A stretch of DNA of 64,000 bases. Origin: JAJTHC01 sp044358835 (lineage in GTDB: Bacteria > Cyanobacteriota > Vampirovibrionia > Vampirovibrionales > JAJTHC01). The stretch spans positions 1 through 64,000 of the forward strand of contig JBIKNF010000001.1 of assembly GCA_044358835.1 (NCBI GenBank), read 5' to 3'. Made by a program: the position numbers and the translations under genes. The notes beneath the pieces were generated by a model, which saw only the letters and a program-made list of their open reading frames with translations, did no database searches and was not told where the DNA came from. Every line of letters starts with the position of its first letter. Positions within the stretch are counted from its first letter, which is position 1. Below are positions 7,691 to 16,901 of this stretch, one piece after another.

Positions 7691-8185
7691 ATGGAATCTT
7701 TGGAAAAATCACGCCCTTCATTGGCTTCTGTATTACAGGCACGGCGTCACGCGTTGGATCTCAGCCTGCCTGTGGTGGCAGAAAAATCTGGGGTTTCGCT
7801 GGCTCTTTTAGAACAACTCGAAGAAGGGCGGCTGCATTTTATGTCCGTCATGAACCGCACACGACTCACACGAGTGCTTAAAATTACGCCCGCAGAATTG
7901 AAGCAATACGAAACACCCCCACCCCTTACGTTGACGGGTGAGGTGGTACTTCAATCGGTGGACTACCACTTAGTAGCCCACTTCAACAACGGCAAACGCC
8001 TGCCTTTAAAGGAAATGGAACGCAATACCGAAGGCTTTTGGCCTTGCCCAGATTGCGGTGCTGAACTCACGACGTTGACGCATCTGCGAGAAGACTTAGA
8101 GCATAAAGCGTGGGTCGTGTTTAAAATACGATGCACCCACTGCCTGTTTAAGTTAGATCATGAAGCGGTGGCCGAGACGCTTTGA
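7691..8185 (+). CDS. XRE-type HTH protein with C-terminal zinc ribbon
   Basis: This 164-residue protein is likely a DNA-binding regulator. Residues 10-75 read as a lambda-repressor-like helix-turn-helix (LASVLQARRHALDLSLPVVAEKSGV, LLEQLEEGRL). A middle beta-rich segment follows (LTGEVVLQSVDYHLVAHFNNGKRLPL). Residues 115-155 hold two Cys pairs, CPDCG and CTHCL, about 35 residues apart, a zinc-ribbon arrangement. No strong Shine-Dalgarno precedes ATG 7691; TTAGCACAGAAAG upstream loosely resembles the recurrent TAGCACAAA motif. It converges with the large HD-GYP gene, nine bases apart. Target genes are unknown. Confidence 0.7.
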   Translation: MESLEKSRPSLASVLQARRHALDLSLPVVAEKSGVSLALLEQLEEGRLHFMSVMNRTRLTRVLKITPAELKQYETPPPLTLTGEVVLQSVDYHLVAHFNNGKRLPLKEMERNTEGFWPCPDCGAELTTLTHLREDLEHKAWVVFKIRCTHCLFKLDHEAVAETL

Positions 8186-8193
8186 ATGAATCG

Positions 8194-11028
8194 CTAAAGT
8201 TCGTCTTGTTGTTTGCTAGGCAATACATAATAAATCGCGGAAAAGTATTTGTCGATTTCCTGCTCTGCTGGAGTCTTTTCCGCTTTGGTTAAAATATGAT
8301 GAAACTCTCCCAAGTTCACATAACGATCGATATATTTCACCAGGGGAGACGCTTCTTGAATCTTTTTCACGCGAGGTTCCTTCACCAACACTTCTGCCAA
8401 GCGGTAAAGCGGTACCCTAAAAAACATATCCACCACTTCTGGGTCAAAATGAGAACCAGCGTCTTTTTGAATAATACTTAGCACCTTGTCAAAGGGCATG
8501 CGGCTACGGTAATGACGCAACGAGGTAATGGCGTCAAACACATCGCCCAGGGCAATAATTCGGCCTGAAAGCGGTATTTCATCACCTTTCAAGCCTTTGT
8601 AATAGCCTTTGCCATCCACCCGTTCATGATGAGACGCCGCAATCAAGGGGACGTCCTGCAAGTGATGGGCAAAATGAATGTTCTGTAAAATTTCAAACGT
8701 AAAACGAGCATGTTCTTGAATATGCTGGTATTCATCAATGGTTAAGCGTCCTTCTTTCGTCAACACTTCTTCTCGAATCCCGATTTTCCCAATATCGTGC
8801 AATAAGGCCGCAAAACGTAAGGCTTCCATGTCATTACGTTGCATTTGAAGTTCATCACCCACCAGCAGGGAATAATCAGCCACTCGTTCACTATGCCCAG
8901 CTGTAATAGGGTCTCGAGCATCAATGGTGGAAGATAAAGTCAAAATAAAACTTTCAAAACTGCGTTGTTGTTCTTTCACCATCATCGCATTTTCAAGGGT
9001 AATGCCTGTTGTGGCCGCAATCGCATTCAGCAAATCTTCGTCACTTTTGGTGAAAGAACCCACCACTTTGTTAAGAACCTGCACGACACCAATGGAGTCA
9101 TTTTCTCGGTTTAAAATGGGGATGCATAATACGTTACGCGTCCTGTAACCCGTTTTTCGATCTACTTCTTGATTAAAGCGAGGGTCATTGTACACATCGG
9201 CAATGTTCAGGGTTTCGCCTATTTTGAAGACATGTCCAACAAGACCTTTGTCCGCACTAACGCGTAAGTTCTTCTTTCCTTCTATGCCAGAAGCGACTTT
9301 GCTCCACAACTCGTTGGTTTCTTTGTCATGCACAAACACGGTGCAACGTTCTGCTCCCAAAGCCTTAACCGTTTCTTCACGAACCAGGTTTAAAATGTTG
9401 TCGAGTTCTCGTTCAGCAGAAATGGCTTGCCCCAAACGCAATAAAGACATAAGTGCATTGGGGTCTGCATTAGCTAAAGCATTGACGGGTTGATCGTTCT
9501 GAGCCCCCGTATTCATCACCTTCATCTCGGCGGCTTGAACATTTTCTGCAGACGCCACCTGAGCCTTCAACATCGTTTCTAAGGGAGTGAACGCCTCATA
9601 TTTCAAACGATGCTCAGCAACTTTTTCCCATTTTTCAGGCGAAAGAAGAAAGAGTTCATCTTCAATCGGACGCACCAAGAACATCAAGTTATATTGTTGA
9701 GCCACATTCAAGGCATGAAACAAACTTTGAATTGCCAAGTCTGTTTGTTGCAAAGAAATATATAAACGGGCTTGTTCGTAATAGGTTTTGGCCAATTCAT
9801 CATAACGGTTTTGGCGTTTAAAAATCATAATCGATTCGCTCAAGGCTTCTAACGCTTCACGGCGTTGACCCCATGTATTATGTAAGGCCCCTAGCAAGCG
9901 AAAAGCTATCCCATAGGCCTTTTCATTCGCATAATCCTTAAGCAATGGAATAATATCGTCTACCAACAAGGTGTACGTTTCGTCTAATTCGTTGTTTAAA
10001 AAGTGAATATATGCCCGATACAACCGAGCTGTGCCATAAGCGTTCCACAGGCGTCTGGATTCACATCGACTCATACATTCATTCGTTAAATGCAAGGCCT
10101 TAATCAATTGGTGGTTAATAATCGCGATTTTAATTAAATCGTTCATCAGTTCCGCTTCACGACGGCTATCTTTAACTTGTTTCGCAATAGACAAGGCACG
10201 TTCCAAATTTTTTTGAGCATCATTAAACTGTTCCACCAATAAGTTGGTTTGCCCTAACATTTGATAACTTACGCCAAGTTCATGAATAAAGGGGAGCTTG
10301 CTTTTTATTTTAAGAGAATCCTGCATTAGGTGCAACGCATGCGAAAAGTTGCCTGCATGCTCATAGTAAATGGCCATGCTGTCAAACAATCGAGCGTAAG
10401 TGAGCGATTCTTCAGGGCAACACATCAGGGCTTCTTTGTACCAACGCATTGCCACGCCAAAGTGCTTTTGATCGTAATGAATACGCCCTTGATATAGATA
10501 AATCAACGGCTTAAGTTCTTGCATTTGCGCTGCGGTGTAAGTCCGTTGGCTTTGTACATACAGTTCATTTAAACGACGAATACACTGCTTGGCTTCTTGA
10601 ACAGGACGATGCATATAACGTTGCCAAACGGCTTCAACCTGAAGGCGAGTGCGTTGCCACCTATCAAATTCTATATTGTACTGGCTCGATTCTGCCAGAT
10701 CAAAGGCTTCTTTAAAACGTCGTTTGAATCCCAAAACAGAAATATGTAATAAGCGCTTGGTGAAAGGAGACAGTAAGTCTTCCGAAGACTCTTCAATGGA
10801 ATCGAGTGACCCTTGTGCTTCCCCCTCGTCGACTTCTAAGGGTAACTCACTTAGGTGATCAAAAGACGTACTAGAAACAAAAAGTTCCCAAGGGCTATTG
10901 GCTTTCACATTACCCAAGTGGCCTCGTAAGGTTTGTTCCTTAGAAGCCGTTAAATCTTTGGAAGAGCGTGTGTTAAGTTTGAATTCTTCCAATGACGTTT
11001 CTTGATCGTCAGAAGGCATTAAAGACAT
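8194..11028 (-). CDS. TPR-GAF-HD-GYP signalling protein
   Basis: This 944-residue protein is cytoplasmic, with no membrane segment. Residues ~100-480 form tetratricopeptide-like repeats (for example YLYQGRIHYDQKHFGVAMRW, FDSMAIYYEHAGNFSHALHL). Residues ~525-690 form a GAF domain (LGAERCTVFVHDKETNELW, IADVYNDPRF, IGVVQVLNKV). Residues ~705-880 form an HD-GYP phosphohydrolase with HSERVADYS, LLHDIGKIGI and SHHERVDGKGYY. HD-GYP enzymes hydrolyse cyclic di-GMP. The GYP signature reads GYY here, while the metal-binding HD, HH and GD residues are kept, so activity is plausible but unproven. The TPR part probably docks a partner and GAF senses a small ligand. It is transcribed alone. Confidence 0.88.
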   Translation of the reverse strand: MSLMPSDDQETSLEEFKLNTRSSKDLTASKEQTLRGHLGNVKANSPWELFVSSTSFDHLSELPLEVDEGEAQGSLDSIEESSEDLLSPFTKRLLHISVLGFKRRFKEAFDLAESSQYNIEFDRWQRTRLQVEAVWQRYMHRPVQEAKQCIRRLNELYVQSQRTYTAAQMQELKPLIYLYQGRIHYDQKHFGVAMRWYKEALMCCPEESLTYARLFDSMAIYYEHAGNFSHALHLMQDSLKIKSKLPFIHELGVSYQMLGQTNLLVEQFNDAQKNLERALSIAKQVKDSRREAELMNDLIKIAIINHQLIKALHLTNECMSRCESRRLWNAYGTARLYRAYIHFLNNELDETYTLLVDDIIPLLKDYANEKAYGIAFRLLGALHNTWGQRREALEALSESIMIFKRQNRYDELAKTYYEQARLYISLQQTDLAIQSLFHALNVAQQYNLMFLVRPIEDELFLLSPEKWEKVAEHRLKYEAFTPLETMLKAQVASAENVQAAEMKVMNTGAQNDQPVNALANADPNALMSLLRLGQAISAERELDNILNLVREETVKALGAERCTVFVHDKETNELWSKVASGIEGKKNLRVSADKGLVGHVFKIGETLNIADVYNDPRFNQEVDRKTGYRTRNVLCIPILNRENDSIGVVQVLNKVVGSFTKSDEDLLNAIAATTGITLENAMMVKEQQRSFESFILTLSSTIDARDPITAGHSERVADYSLLVGDELQMQRNDMEALRFAALLHDIGKIGIREEVLTKEGRLTIDEYQHIQEHARFTFEILQNIHFAHHLQDVPLIAASHHERVDGKGYYKGLKGDEIPLSGRIIALGDVFDAITSLRHYRSRMPFDKVLSIIQKDAGSHFDPEVVDMFFRVPLYRLAEVLVKEPRVKKIQEASPLVKYIDRYVNLGEFHHILTKAEKTPAEQEIDKYFSAIYYVLPSKQQDEL

Positions 11029-11177
11029 AAAAATCTCACTTTAATACGTCACTACAAAGTCAATATCGATCCTGTTTATCAAAACCTTCCTTAGTATATC
11101 AAGTCTTTACAAGCTTTAACCCAATGAAGCACTTGAAGTTAATCTAGACGATGGACTTTCTTTACGTGTAAGAAGGT

Positions 11178-11819
11178 TTAAAGGGTTTCAATTTTTTCAA
11201 GTAAGTCAGGGGCTTGAAGACGTGTCATGCGAGCATCCGCAAAAGTGAAGCTGACGCGTCCTTTTTTGTCTACTACATAAATAGTGGGGTAAGCGATATT
11301 GCCGCGGCTTACGTTTGCCACGCCATAATTTGAAATAATGGCCCGTTCAGGGTCGGGAACAACAGGAAAGCTTAAACCTGATTTACCTTGACGTTCTAAA
11401 GCCTCTGGGTGAGTATCTGCACTAATGGCAATAAGATTATACTTTTTTTTCTTGAAGGCGTCTGCATATTTTTGAAACCCTTCAAGCTGAGCGGCACACA
11501 CGCTACAGAACACGCCTTGATAAAAAATTAAAATCGTTCCTTCACCTTTTTGTTGAAAGGCTTGCGTGTCCACCAAGGTTCCATTGACGGCTTGTGTCTT
11601 CACACGTGGGGCAATCGAATGTTTGGGCAACAAATAAAGCCCTTCAAAGCCGCCACCTTCTCCTTCAATACCCAGGGGTTCTTCTTGAGCAGGTGCAGGT
11701 GATTGTTCAACACGAGGCGTTCCGCCTAGTGAAAACAGGGCGACAAGTAAACCGCCAAGCATGCCAAAAGCGAGCAGTCCCGCGACCACAGACTTCATAT
11801 TGAGCACTTTAATACCCAT
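11178..11819 (-). CDS. Membrane-anchored peroxiredoxin/thioredoxin-fold protein
   Basis: This 213-residue protein has an N-terminal hydrophobic anchor (about residues 9-30, VVAGLLAFGMLGGLLVALF), so the rest should face the periplasm. Residues ~70-205 match the AhpC/TSA thioredoxin fold: ILIFYQGVFCSVCAAQLEGF with a CSVC redox pair, then LIAISADTHPEA, FPVVPDPERAII and YPTIYVVDKKGRV. It probably reduces peroxides or disulfides in the envelope. ATG 11819 has AAGGAT ten bases upstream. The neighbouring MlaF-like ATPase lies on the same strand, 91 bases upstream, but no functional link is evident. Exact substrate is not determinable. Confidence 0.82.
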   Translation of the reverse strand: MGIKVLNMKSVVAGLLAFGMLGGLLVALFSLGGTPRVEQSPAPAQEEPLGIEGEGGGFEGLYLLPKHSIAPRVKTQAVNGTLVDTQAFQQKGEGTILIFYQGVFCSVCAAQLEGFQKYADAFKKKKYNLIAISADTHPEALERQGKSGLSFPVVPDPERAIISNYGVANVSRGNIAYPTIYVVDKKGRVSFTFADARMTRLQAPDLLEKIETL

Positions 11820-11910
11820 GGTGTTAAGATCCTTTTTTACATATCGTGTTCATTCACAGAAACTATTTTAACAGAGTTTTTCTATTTTGGTGTGGGTGGA
11901 CTGTACACGT

Positions 11911-12684
11911 TTAACGCGTGGTGCTTAACGCTGCTTTGGCAAACTGCATGGCGAGTGGCTCGTCTGTTTCCAGCAAACCTTGCGGAGAGCCTTCCCAGTG
12001 AATCTTACCCTTGTTGAGCAAAATGACGCGATCCGCCGTACGGCAAATCGTTGAAATGGTATGCGTCACCACGACACTCGCCGCTTGTAACTGACGGGTT
12101 AACACGTTCATATAATCTTCTAAATCATGGGAAGCCACAGGGTCTAAACCACTGGTGGGTTCATCGTACAAAATAATGCGAGGGTTGCCAATAATGCCTC
12201 GCGCAAAACTAACCCGTTTTTGCATACCTCCACTCAATTCACTAGGGAATTTTTCCGCCACATTTTCAAGCCCCACCATGTTGAGCTTTTCATAAACCAG
12301 CCGTTCAATTTCTTGATGAGGAAGCCGTTTGAATTTTTGACGGGCTTCCTGATTGTCAGGCGGTTCCACTAGAGCAAAGGCGATATTGTCAAACACGTTC
12401 ATGGAATCAAACAACGCCGAATACTGAAAAATGAGCGTAAAATTCGGATCGTTCATTTCAATCGTGCCTTCGGTGGCCGTTTCAAGTCCTGCAATGCAAT
12501 TTAACAAGGTGGATTTTCCACACCCGCTGGTGCCGATAATTGCGACGGTTTCATTGGCGTGAATGTCAAAGCTAATGTCATCTAAAACCAACGGGCCCTC
12601 TTCGCTAAAGCGTTTTTTGAGATGACGCACCCGAATGAGGGGTTCTTTTTTAGGATGGGATTTTGTAGCATTAACATCAATCAT
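11911..12684 (-). CDS. MlaF-like ABC transporter ATP-binding protein
   Basis: This 257-residue ABC ATPase has Walker A GTSGCGKST (about residue 52), Q-loop IFQYSALFDSMNVFDN, signature LSGGMQKR, Walker B IILYDEPTSGLDP and H-loop VTHT. The QYSALFDSMNV pattern and the MQKRV sequence are typical of the MlaF/Mkl branch, which powers phospholipid traffic between the membranes for outer-membrane asymmetry. The permease (MlaE) and the MCE protein (MlaD) are not adjacent, so they must be encoded elsewhere. It is divergent from an OppA-like gene with only 67 bases between starts, and the promoters must overlap. Confidence 0.85.
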   Translation of the reverse strand: MIDVNATKSHPKKEPLIRVRHLKKRFSEEGPLVLDDISFDIHANETVAIIGTSGCGKSTLLNCIAGLETATEGTIEMNDPNFTLIFQYSALFDSMNVFDNIAFALVEPPDNQEARQKFKRLPHQEIERLVYEKLNMVGLENVAEKFPSELSGGMQKRVSFARGIIGNPRIILYDEPTSGLDPVASHDLEDYMNVLTRQLQAASVVVTHTISTICRTADRVILLNKGKIHWEGSPQGLLETDEPLAMQFAKAALSTTR

Positions 12685-12739
12685 TCAAGGAAACCTTCTT
12701 TCATACTTGTTTATACTCTATCATAAAGTCCACTTATGG

Positions 12740-12752
12740 TATAATAACCCTA
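12740..12752 (+). promoter_or_regulatory. Extended -10 promoter, probable leaderless start
   Basis: TGGTATAAT, an extended -10 (TGn plus TATAAT at 12740-12745), ends six bases before the ATG at 12752. The predicted transcription start therefore falls on or next to the start codon, giving a leaderless mRNA. No good -35 box is visible, which is common with an extended -10. Confidence 0.6.
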
Positions 12753-14401
12753 TGAAATCGAAACGCCTTCCCTGCTCAAAACGCCCTACCCTTTATTGGT
12801 TCATTCTTTTTATCGCGTTAGTAAGCTTACTGTATTTTAGTTTCAAAAAGGGGGGGGCTCCTTCTTCTAAAGTCTTGCCTTTGCCAACAGACAATGTTCT
12901 GACCCTCAATCTTGGCAAAGAGCCTCCTACCCTAGACCCCCTTCGAAATACAGACAGCACGAGCGGAAGGGTCATCCATGAGCTGATGCGAGGCTTAACG
13001 GATTTTAATCAACACGCCCACATTACGCCTGAACTGGCTCAGTCGTGGCATGTTTCAGCAGATGGCTTAACGTATCGCTTTTTGTTGCGTCCGCATCTTA
13101 AGTGGAGCGACGGCAAACCCCTTGTCGCTCAAGATTTTGTCTACGCGTGGAAGCGAGTCTTGACGCAAAGCAACGGTTCTGCTTACGCGTTTTTTTTGTT
13201 TCCCATTCATAATGCAGAAGCTTTTTATAAAGGCACGCTTCGCGATTTTTCACACGTTGGGATTCGCACACCCAATGCCCACACGCTGGAAATACGATTA
13301 AAACACCCTAATGTGTTTTTCCCTGCCATGCTCGCCTTTCCTGTGGCCTTTCCCGTTCGGGAAGACAACGTCCTCGCCTACGGCAATCAGTTCACCGAAG
13401 CAGGGCATTACATCACCAATGGCCCCTTCCGCTTAAGCCAATGGCAACATGACAGCCGTATTCTTTTAAAACCCAACCCCTATTACTGGGACGGCAAAGC
13501 CCACGAACGCCCCGATATTCAGTTTGAAATGATTCCCGATCAAAACACCGCCCTCACGCTTTTTGAACAAGGCGTGCTAGACATGGCCGATTCTGGCACC
13601 GTGATTTCAAACTTTGAATATGCCCGTTACGCTAAAGATCCGCGCGCGAAAGAAGTGGGCATTAGCTTTATTCAGTACTTGGGCTTTAATGTCCAAAAAG
13701 CGCCTTTTAATGAACCACACCTTCGTAAAGCCTTTTGTGAATGTGTGCAGCGCGACTACTTTCCAACACTCTTAAAAAGTGGAGAAACCCCTTTAAATAG
13801 TTTTATTACCCCAAATTTATTTGGATACAACCCTACCCTAGGGCACGCCACCCATACCGCAGACGCCCAAAGGGTTTGGCAAGCCTATGTGAAGACGCAT
13901 CCTGACTTCAGCATGCCTGCTTTAACGTTTACCAATGATTACGGCGTACGCAAAATTGCTGAAATTTTACAATTCCAGTGGAAACAAGGCCTTGGCGTTC
14001 AAGTTCCCTTACGCACCTTGGACTGGAAAGTTTACCTGTCTCGCTTAGAGCATGACGCCCCGGCGTTGTTCTTGCTCACCTGGTTTGTGGACTACCCTGA
14101 TGCAGATAGCTTTTTAAGCCTCTTTCACAGTAGCAACGGTAACAACCATACGGGTTGGAAGTCTTCACGCTATGACGCCCTGGTGGAGAAGGCGGCAAGG
14201 CTTCCAAATAGCCCCCAGCGTCAAGCGCTTTATGATGAAGCCCAGCGTTTGTTACTGATGCAAGACACGGTAATTTGCCCCCTATTTACACGCCGCAAAT
14301 TGTGGCTGAATCAACCTTGGGTAGAAGGATTGAGTTTCAACAGTATGAATGACTTGATTATGGAAGATGTTCGCTTGAAGCATTCATCTTATACCAATTA
14401 A
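12752..14401 (+). CDS. OppA-like peptide ABC transporter substrate-binding protein
   Basis: This 549-residue protein is a family 5 solute-binding protein. It has an N-terminal membrane anchor (LYWFILFIALVSLLYFSF), then LGKEPPTLDPLRNTDSTSG, GLTDFNQHAHITPELAQSW, YRFLLRPHLKWSDGKPLVA and DFVYAWKRVL, and near the end LLTWFVDYPDADSFLSLF. It binds oligopeptides (or another small solute) in the periplasm for an ABC importer; no permease or ATPase gene is adjacent. I chose ATG 12752 because upstream in-frame codons overlap the divergent gene and the promoter. The protein ends SSYTN, and these codons plus the stop come from an arm of the structured repeat. Confidence 0.88.
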   Translation: MKSKRLPCSKRPTLYWFILFIALVSLLYFSFKKGGAPSSKVLPLPTDNVLTLNLGKEPPTLDPLRNTDSTSGRVIHELMRGLTDFNQHAHITPELAQSWHVSADGLTYRFLLRPHLKWSDGKPLVAQDFVYAWKRVLTQSNGSAYAFFLFPIHNAEAFYKGTLRDFSHVGIRTPNAHTLEIRLKHPNVFFPAMLAFPVAFPVREDNVLAYGNQFTEAGHYITNGPFRLSQWQHDSRILLKPNPYYWDGKAHERPDIQFEMIPDQNTALTLFEQGVLDMADSGTVISNFEYARYAKDPRAKEVGISFIQYLGFNVQKAPFNEPHLRKAFCECVQRDYFPTLLKSGETPLNSFITPNLFGYNPTLGHATHTADAQRVWQAYVKTHPDFSMPALTFTNDYGVRKIAEILQFQWKQGLGVQVPLRTLDWKVYLSRLEHDAPALFLLTWFVDYPDADSFLSLFHSSNGNNHTGWKSSRYDALVEKAARLPNSPQRQALYDEAQRLLLMQDTVICPLFTRRKLWLNQPWVEGLSFNSMNDLIMEDVRLKHSSYTN

Positions 14402-14416
14402 ACGATTAAATGTTCC
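14391..14416. repeat. Solo arm of the structured repeat
   Basis: ATACCAATTAAACG and the following ATTAAATG match the left arm of repeat copy 1 (4227 onward) base for base, but no second arm or core follows. It overlaps the last codons and stop of the OppA-like gene. Confidence 0.75.
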
Positions 14417-14564
14417 TTATTATTGAAGATCCCTGTTCTCGGTCCTTTAAACAGAGGAAATAGAGTGCCTTTGCCAGAACGACTCCTTGGGTAAGATGTC
14501 GATAAAGTCAAAAATTATGTTATAATGATTCGTAATAAAAAAAACAAGGAATGCTATTGCCCCA

Positions 14565-16388
14565 ATGTCCGACTCGGATAGTACACTTACCTCTGAACTG
14601 ACCTCTCGTGTGGTGGCCCGTTCAGAACCGACAAACAATGACCATGCCAAGCACGCCATGAGTGCGGTTTTGGTGGCTATGCTTGCCAACGTGGTGATTG
14701 CCTTTGCAAAACTCGGTGTGGGGGTATGGATCACCAAATCGACCGCTCTCATCGCGGAAGGCCTCCATTCACTGACCGATGCGTTCAACAGCGTTACCTT
14801 ATTAATTGGCTTAATTCAAGGCAAGCGCCCTTCGGATCGTTCGCGTCCGTATGGCTATGGGTTAGAAACCAATTTTTGGGCATTGCTCGCTAGTTTCGTC
14901 TTGTTTGTGAGTGCGTTGGTTTCTATTGTCATGGGGTGGCAACGCTTACAAGCCCCGCCGGCTCATGTGGAAAATGCCTTTTGGGGGATTTTAATCCTTT
15001 TATTTTCGATTATTTTTGAGATCTTTGCATTATCTTCCGCGTCTCGAGCAATTCTTCAAGAAGTGGGCGTAAGCGCAGGGCACTTTGATCTCATTACCAC
15101 CGCCTTTAAATATGTAAAAAAAGTGCAAAGTCCCACCACGCGCTTTGTTTTTTTTGAAGATTCTGTGGCCTTGTTTGGGGCTTTAATTGCCTTTTTTGCT
15201 ATTTCTCTTAGTGAACTAGGTCTAAAATATGGCTTTTTTCCTGAAGAATACGCCCATTGGCCCGATTCTTTTGCTTCTATGGCGATTGGTGTTTTACTGT
15301 TGGTGTTAGCCATTAACTTATTTAGTTACAACCGAAGCTTTTTAACAGGGGTTTCTGCTTCAGCCAGTGTGGAAGAAAAATTGCAAGCCCTTGCCCTTGA
15401 AACACAAGGTATTTCAGCTATTTTAGATTTTAAAACTATGGATCAAGGCATCAACGGTTTATTTGCTCAACTCAAAGTGGAAGTCGAGCCTGATATTCCG
15501 ATTCGAGATGTGGACGATATTATTGAACACCTTAAAACACGAATGCAAAAACGTGTGCCTAATTTAAAAGACGTCATTGTTGAAGTCGTCGCCGATGAAA
15601 GTGAAGAACATTGGAAAGATGTGTTTCATAAACTCCTTGTAGAAGCTGAAGACAATGAACTGATTCGTCCCAGTGAATCGAAGATTTTTAGGAACGTCTT
15701 TGATTTTGCGGAAGCTCAATTATGGGATGTCATGATTCCGAGAACCGATGTCATTATGGCCGAAGTGAGTATGACTGTGGGAGAAGTGGCAGATTTGTTG
15801 GTAGAACATCGCCATTCTAAACTCCCGGTTTACAAAGAAACTGTTGATAGCCTTGTGGGCTTGGTGCATGAACGAGACGTTTTACGATGCTTGCGTGAAG
15901 GCAAGGCCGAACACCCCTTGCACCCTTTGTTACGAGAATTACCGATCTATCCTGAAAATAAGGTGCTTAGTGATATCTTAGAAGATTTTAAGAGAGACCG
16001 TTTTCAAGTGGCTGCTGTGGTTGACGAACACGGCGGATTTGCAGGTATGGTTACCATTAGTGATGTTGTGGAAGAATTGGTGGGGGCCTTGTGGGAAGAC
16101 GAGCAAGAAGTCGTCGAAGAAGACTTGCTGGAAATTACCCCAAACTTATGGCAAATCGCAGGAAAAATGGAAATTGAAGATTTAAACGAAGCCTTGGGTG
16201 TGAGTTTACCTGTGGATGACTTTCAAACAGTGGCAGGTTTTGTGTTTGGTTTGTTGGGCCGCGAACCCCAAGTCAACGACAGCGTACAATTTGAAGATTT
16301 TAGTTTTACCGTTCAAGAACTCGAAGGCTTACGGATTAAAACCCTGCATTTGTCTTCGCCTTTTGCCCTTGAACGAAAGGATACCTAA
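14565..16388 (+). CDS. CDF cation transporter fused to CBS pair and CorC_HlyC domain
   Basis: This 607-residue protein has an unusual architecture. Residues ~28-300 are a cation-diffusion-facilitator transporter of the ZnT9-like branch, with HSLTDAFNS in TM2 and FFEDSVALFG in TM5, and about five or six hydrophobic segments. Residues ~345-515 carry a CBS pair preceded by the IMIPRTDV motif of CorC/HlyC proteins (HSKLPVYKE, VVDEHGGFAGMVT). Residues ~525-600 form the CorC_HlyC domain (DDFQTVAGFVFGLLGREP). In most proteins this C-terminal part follows a CNNM/DUF21 membrane domain, not a CDF domain. It probably exports Zn, Mg or another divalent ion under nucleotide control. The reading frame is continuous, with no sign of a frameshift. 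AAGGA lies 12 bases before the ATG, and a -10-like TATAAT is at 14519-14524. Confidence 0.85.
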   Translation: MSDSDSTLTSELTSRVVARSEPTNNDHAKHAMSAVLVAMLANVVIAFAKLGVGVWITKSTALIAEGLHSLTDAFNSVTLLIGLIQGKRPSDRSRPYGYGLETNFWALLASFVLFVSALVSIVMGWQRLQAPPAHVENAFWGILILLFSIIFEIFALSSASRAILQEVGVSAGHFDLITTAFKYVKKVQSPTTRFVFFEDSVALFGALIAFFAISLSELGLKYGFFPEEYAHWPDSFASMAIGVLLLVLAINLFSYNRSFLTGVSASASVEEKLQALALETQGISAILDFKTMDQGINGLFAQLKVEVEPDIPIRDVDDIIEHLKTRMQKRVPNLKDVIVEVVADESEEHWKDVFHKLLVEAEDNELIRPSESKIFRNVFDFAEAQLWDVMIPRTDVIMAEVSMTVGEVADLLVEHRHSKLPVYKETVDSLVGLVHERDVLRCLREGKAEHPLHPLLRELPIYPENKVLSDILEDFKRDRFQVAAVVDEHGGFAGMVTISDVVEELVGALWEDEQEVVEEDLLEITPNLWQIAGKMEIEDLNEALGVSLPVDDFQTVAGFVFGLLGREPQVNDSVQFEDFSFTVQELEGLRIKTLHLSSPFALERKDT

Positions 16389-16392
16389 ACCC

Positions 16393-16749
16393 CTAGGCGT
16401 AGAGATTAAAGGGATTTAATTGATCTGGTGGGAATTGGCTATTGGCAAAGCCATACGAATTCAACCCGCCGTAATTGGCAAACGTCTGATATGGGTTGGT
16501 TTGTGGGGTACGTCGGTAGCGATCTTTTGCAATGCTTTCTAAAGCGACGGCCTGTAAACCCGCATAAGGCATGGGCAAGGGATCACCCACAGAACTACGT
16601 TGTTGAAAAGAAAGGGGCGCGTAATTACTATTGCCATAAGGACTAAATGCGTTATACACTTCAGGGGTGATGGCTGAAGCAGGTAGGTTATAATTCCATG
16701 GGGCATAGCCGTCACTGGCTTCGCTAAAAACGATGTTCAGTCCGCTCAT
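16393..16749 (-). CDS. Small hypothetical protein rich in Asn, Tyr, Pro
   Basis: This 118-residue protein is not recognised. It is rich in Tyr/Asn/Pro/Ser, probably loosely folded, without a signal peptide or membrane helix. It has AAGGGATG ahead of the ATG at 16749 and a -10-like TATAAT about 25 bases upstream. Its end lies four bases from the stop of the CDF fusion gene. Such low-complexity, aromatic-rich proteins occur among lineage-specific genes of this group. The upstream GCACAAAATA resembles part of the recurrent CTAGCACAAA motif. Confidence 0.6.
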   Translation of the reverse strand: MSGLNIVFSEASDGYAPWNYNLPASAITPEVYNAFSPYGNSNYAPLSFQQRSSVGDPLPMPYAGLQAVALESIAKDRYRRTPQTNPYQTFANYGGLNSYGFANSQFPPDQLNPFNLYA

Positions 16750-16855
16750 GTTTATTCATCCCTTAATTATAATGGCCGTATTAGCATAAAACCGATTGTC
16801 GTGTATTTTGTGCGATACAGACTGTGTCGCCATAAACGAGAGTCAAGATTTTTTC

Positions 16856-16883
16856 TTGCATGATGGCTTGGTTTGTGGATAAT
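16856..16883 (+). promoter_or_regulatory. Promoter of tRNA gene
   Basis: TTGCAT (16856-16861), a 16-base spacer and GATAAT (16878-16883) place the transcription start near 16890, about 12 bases before the mature tRNA. Confidence 0.6.
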
Positions 16884-16901
16884 TAAAGAAATAAACCTTT
16901 T

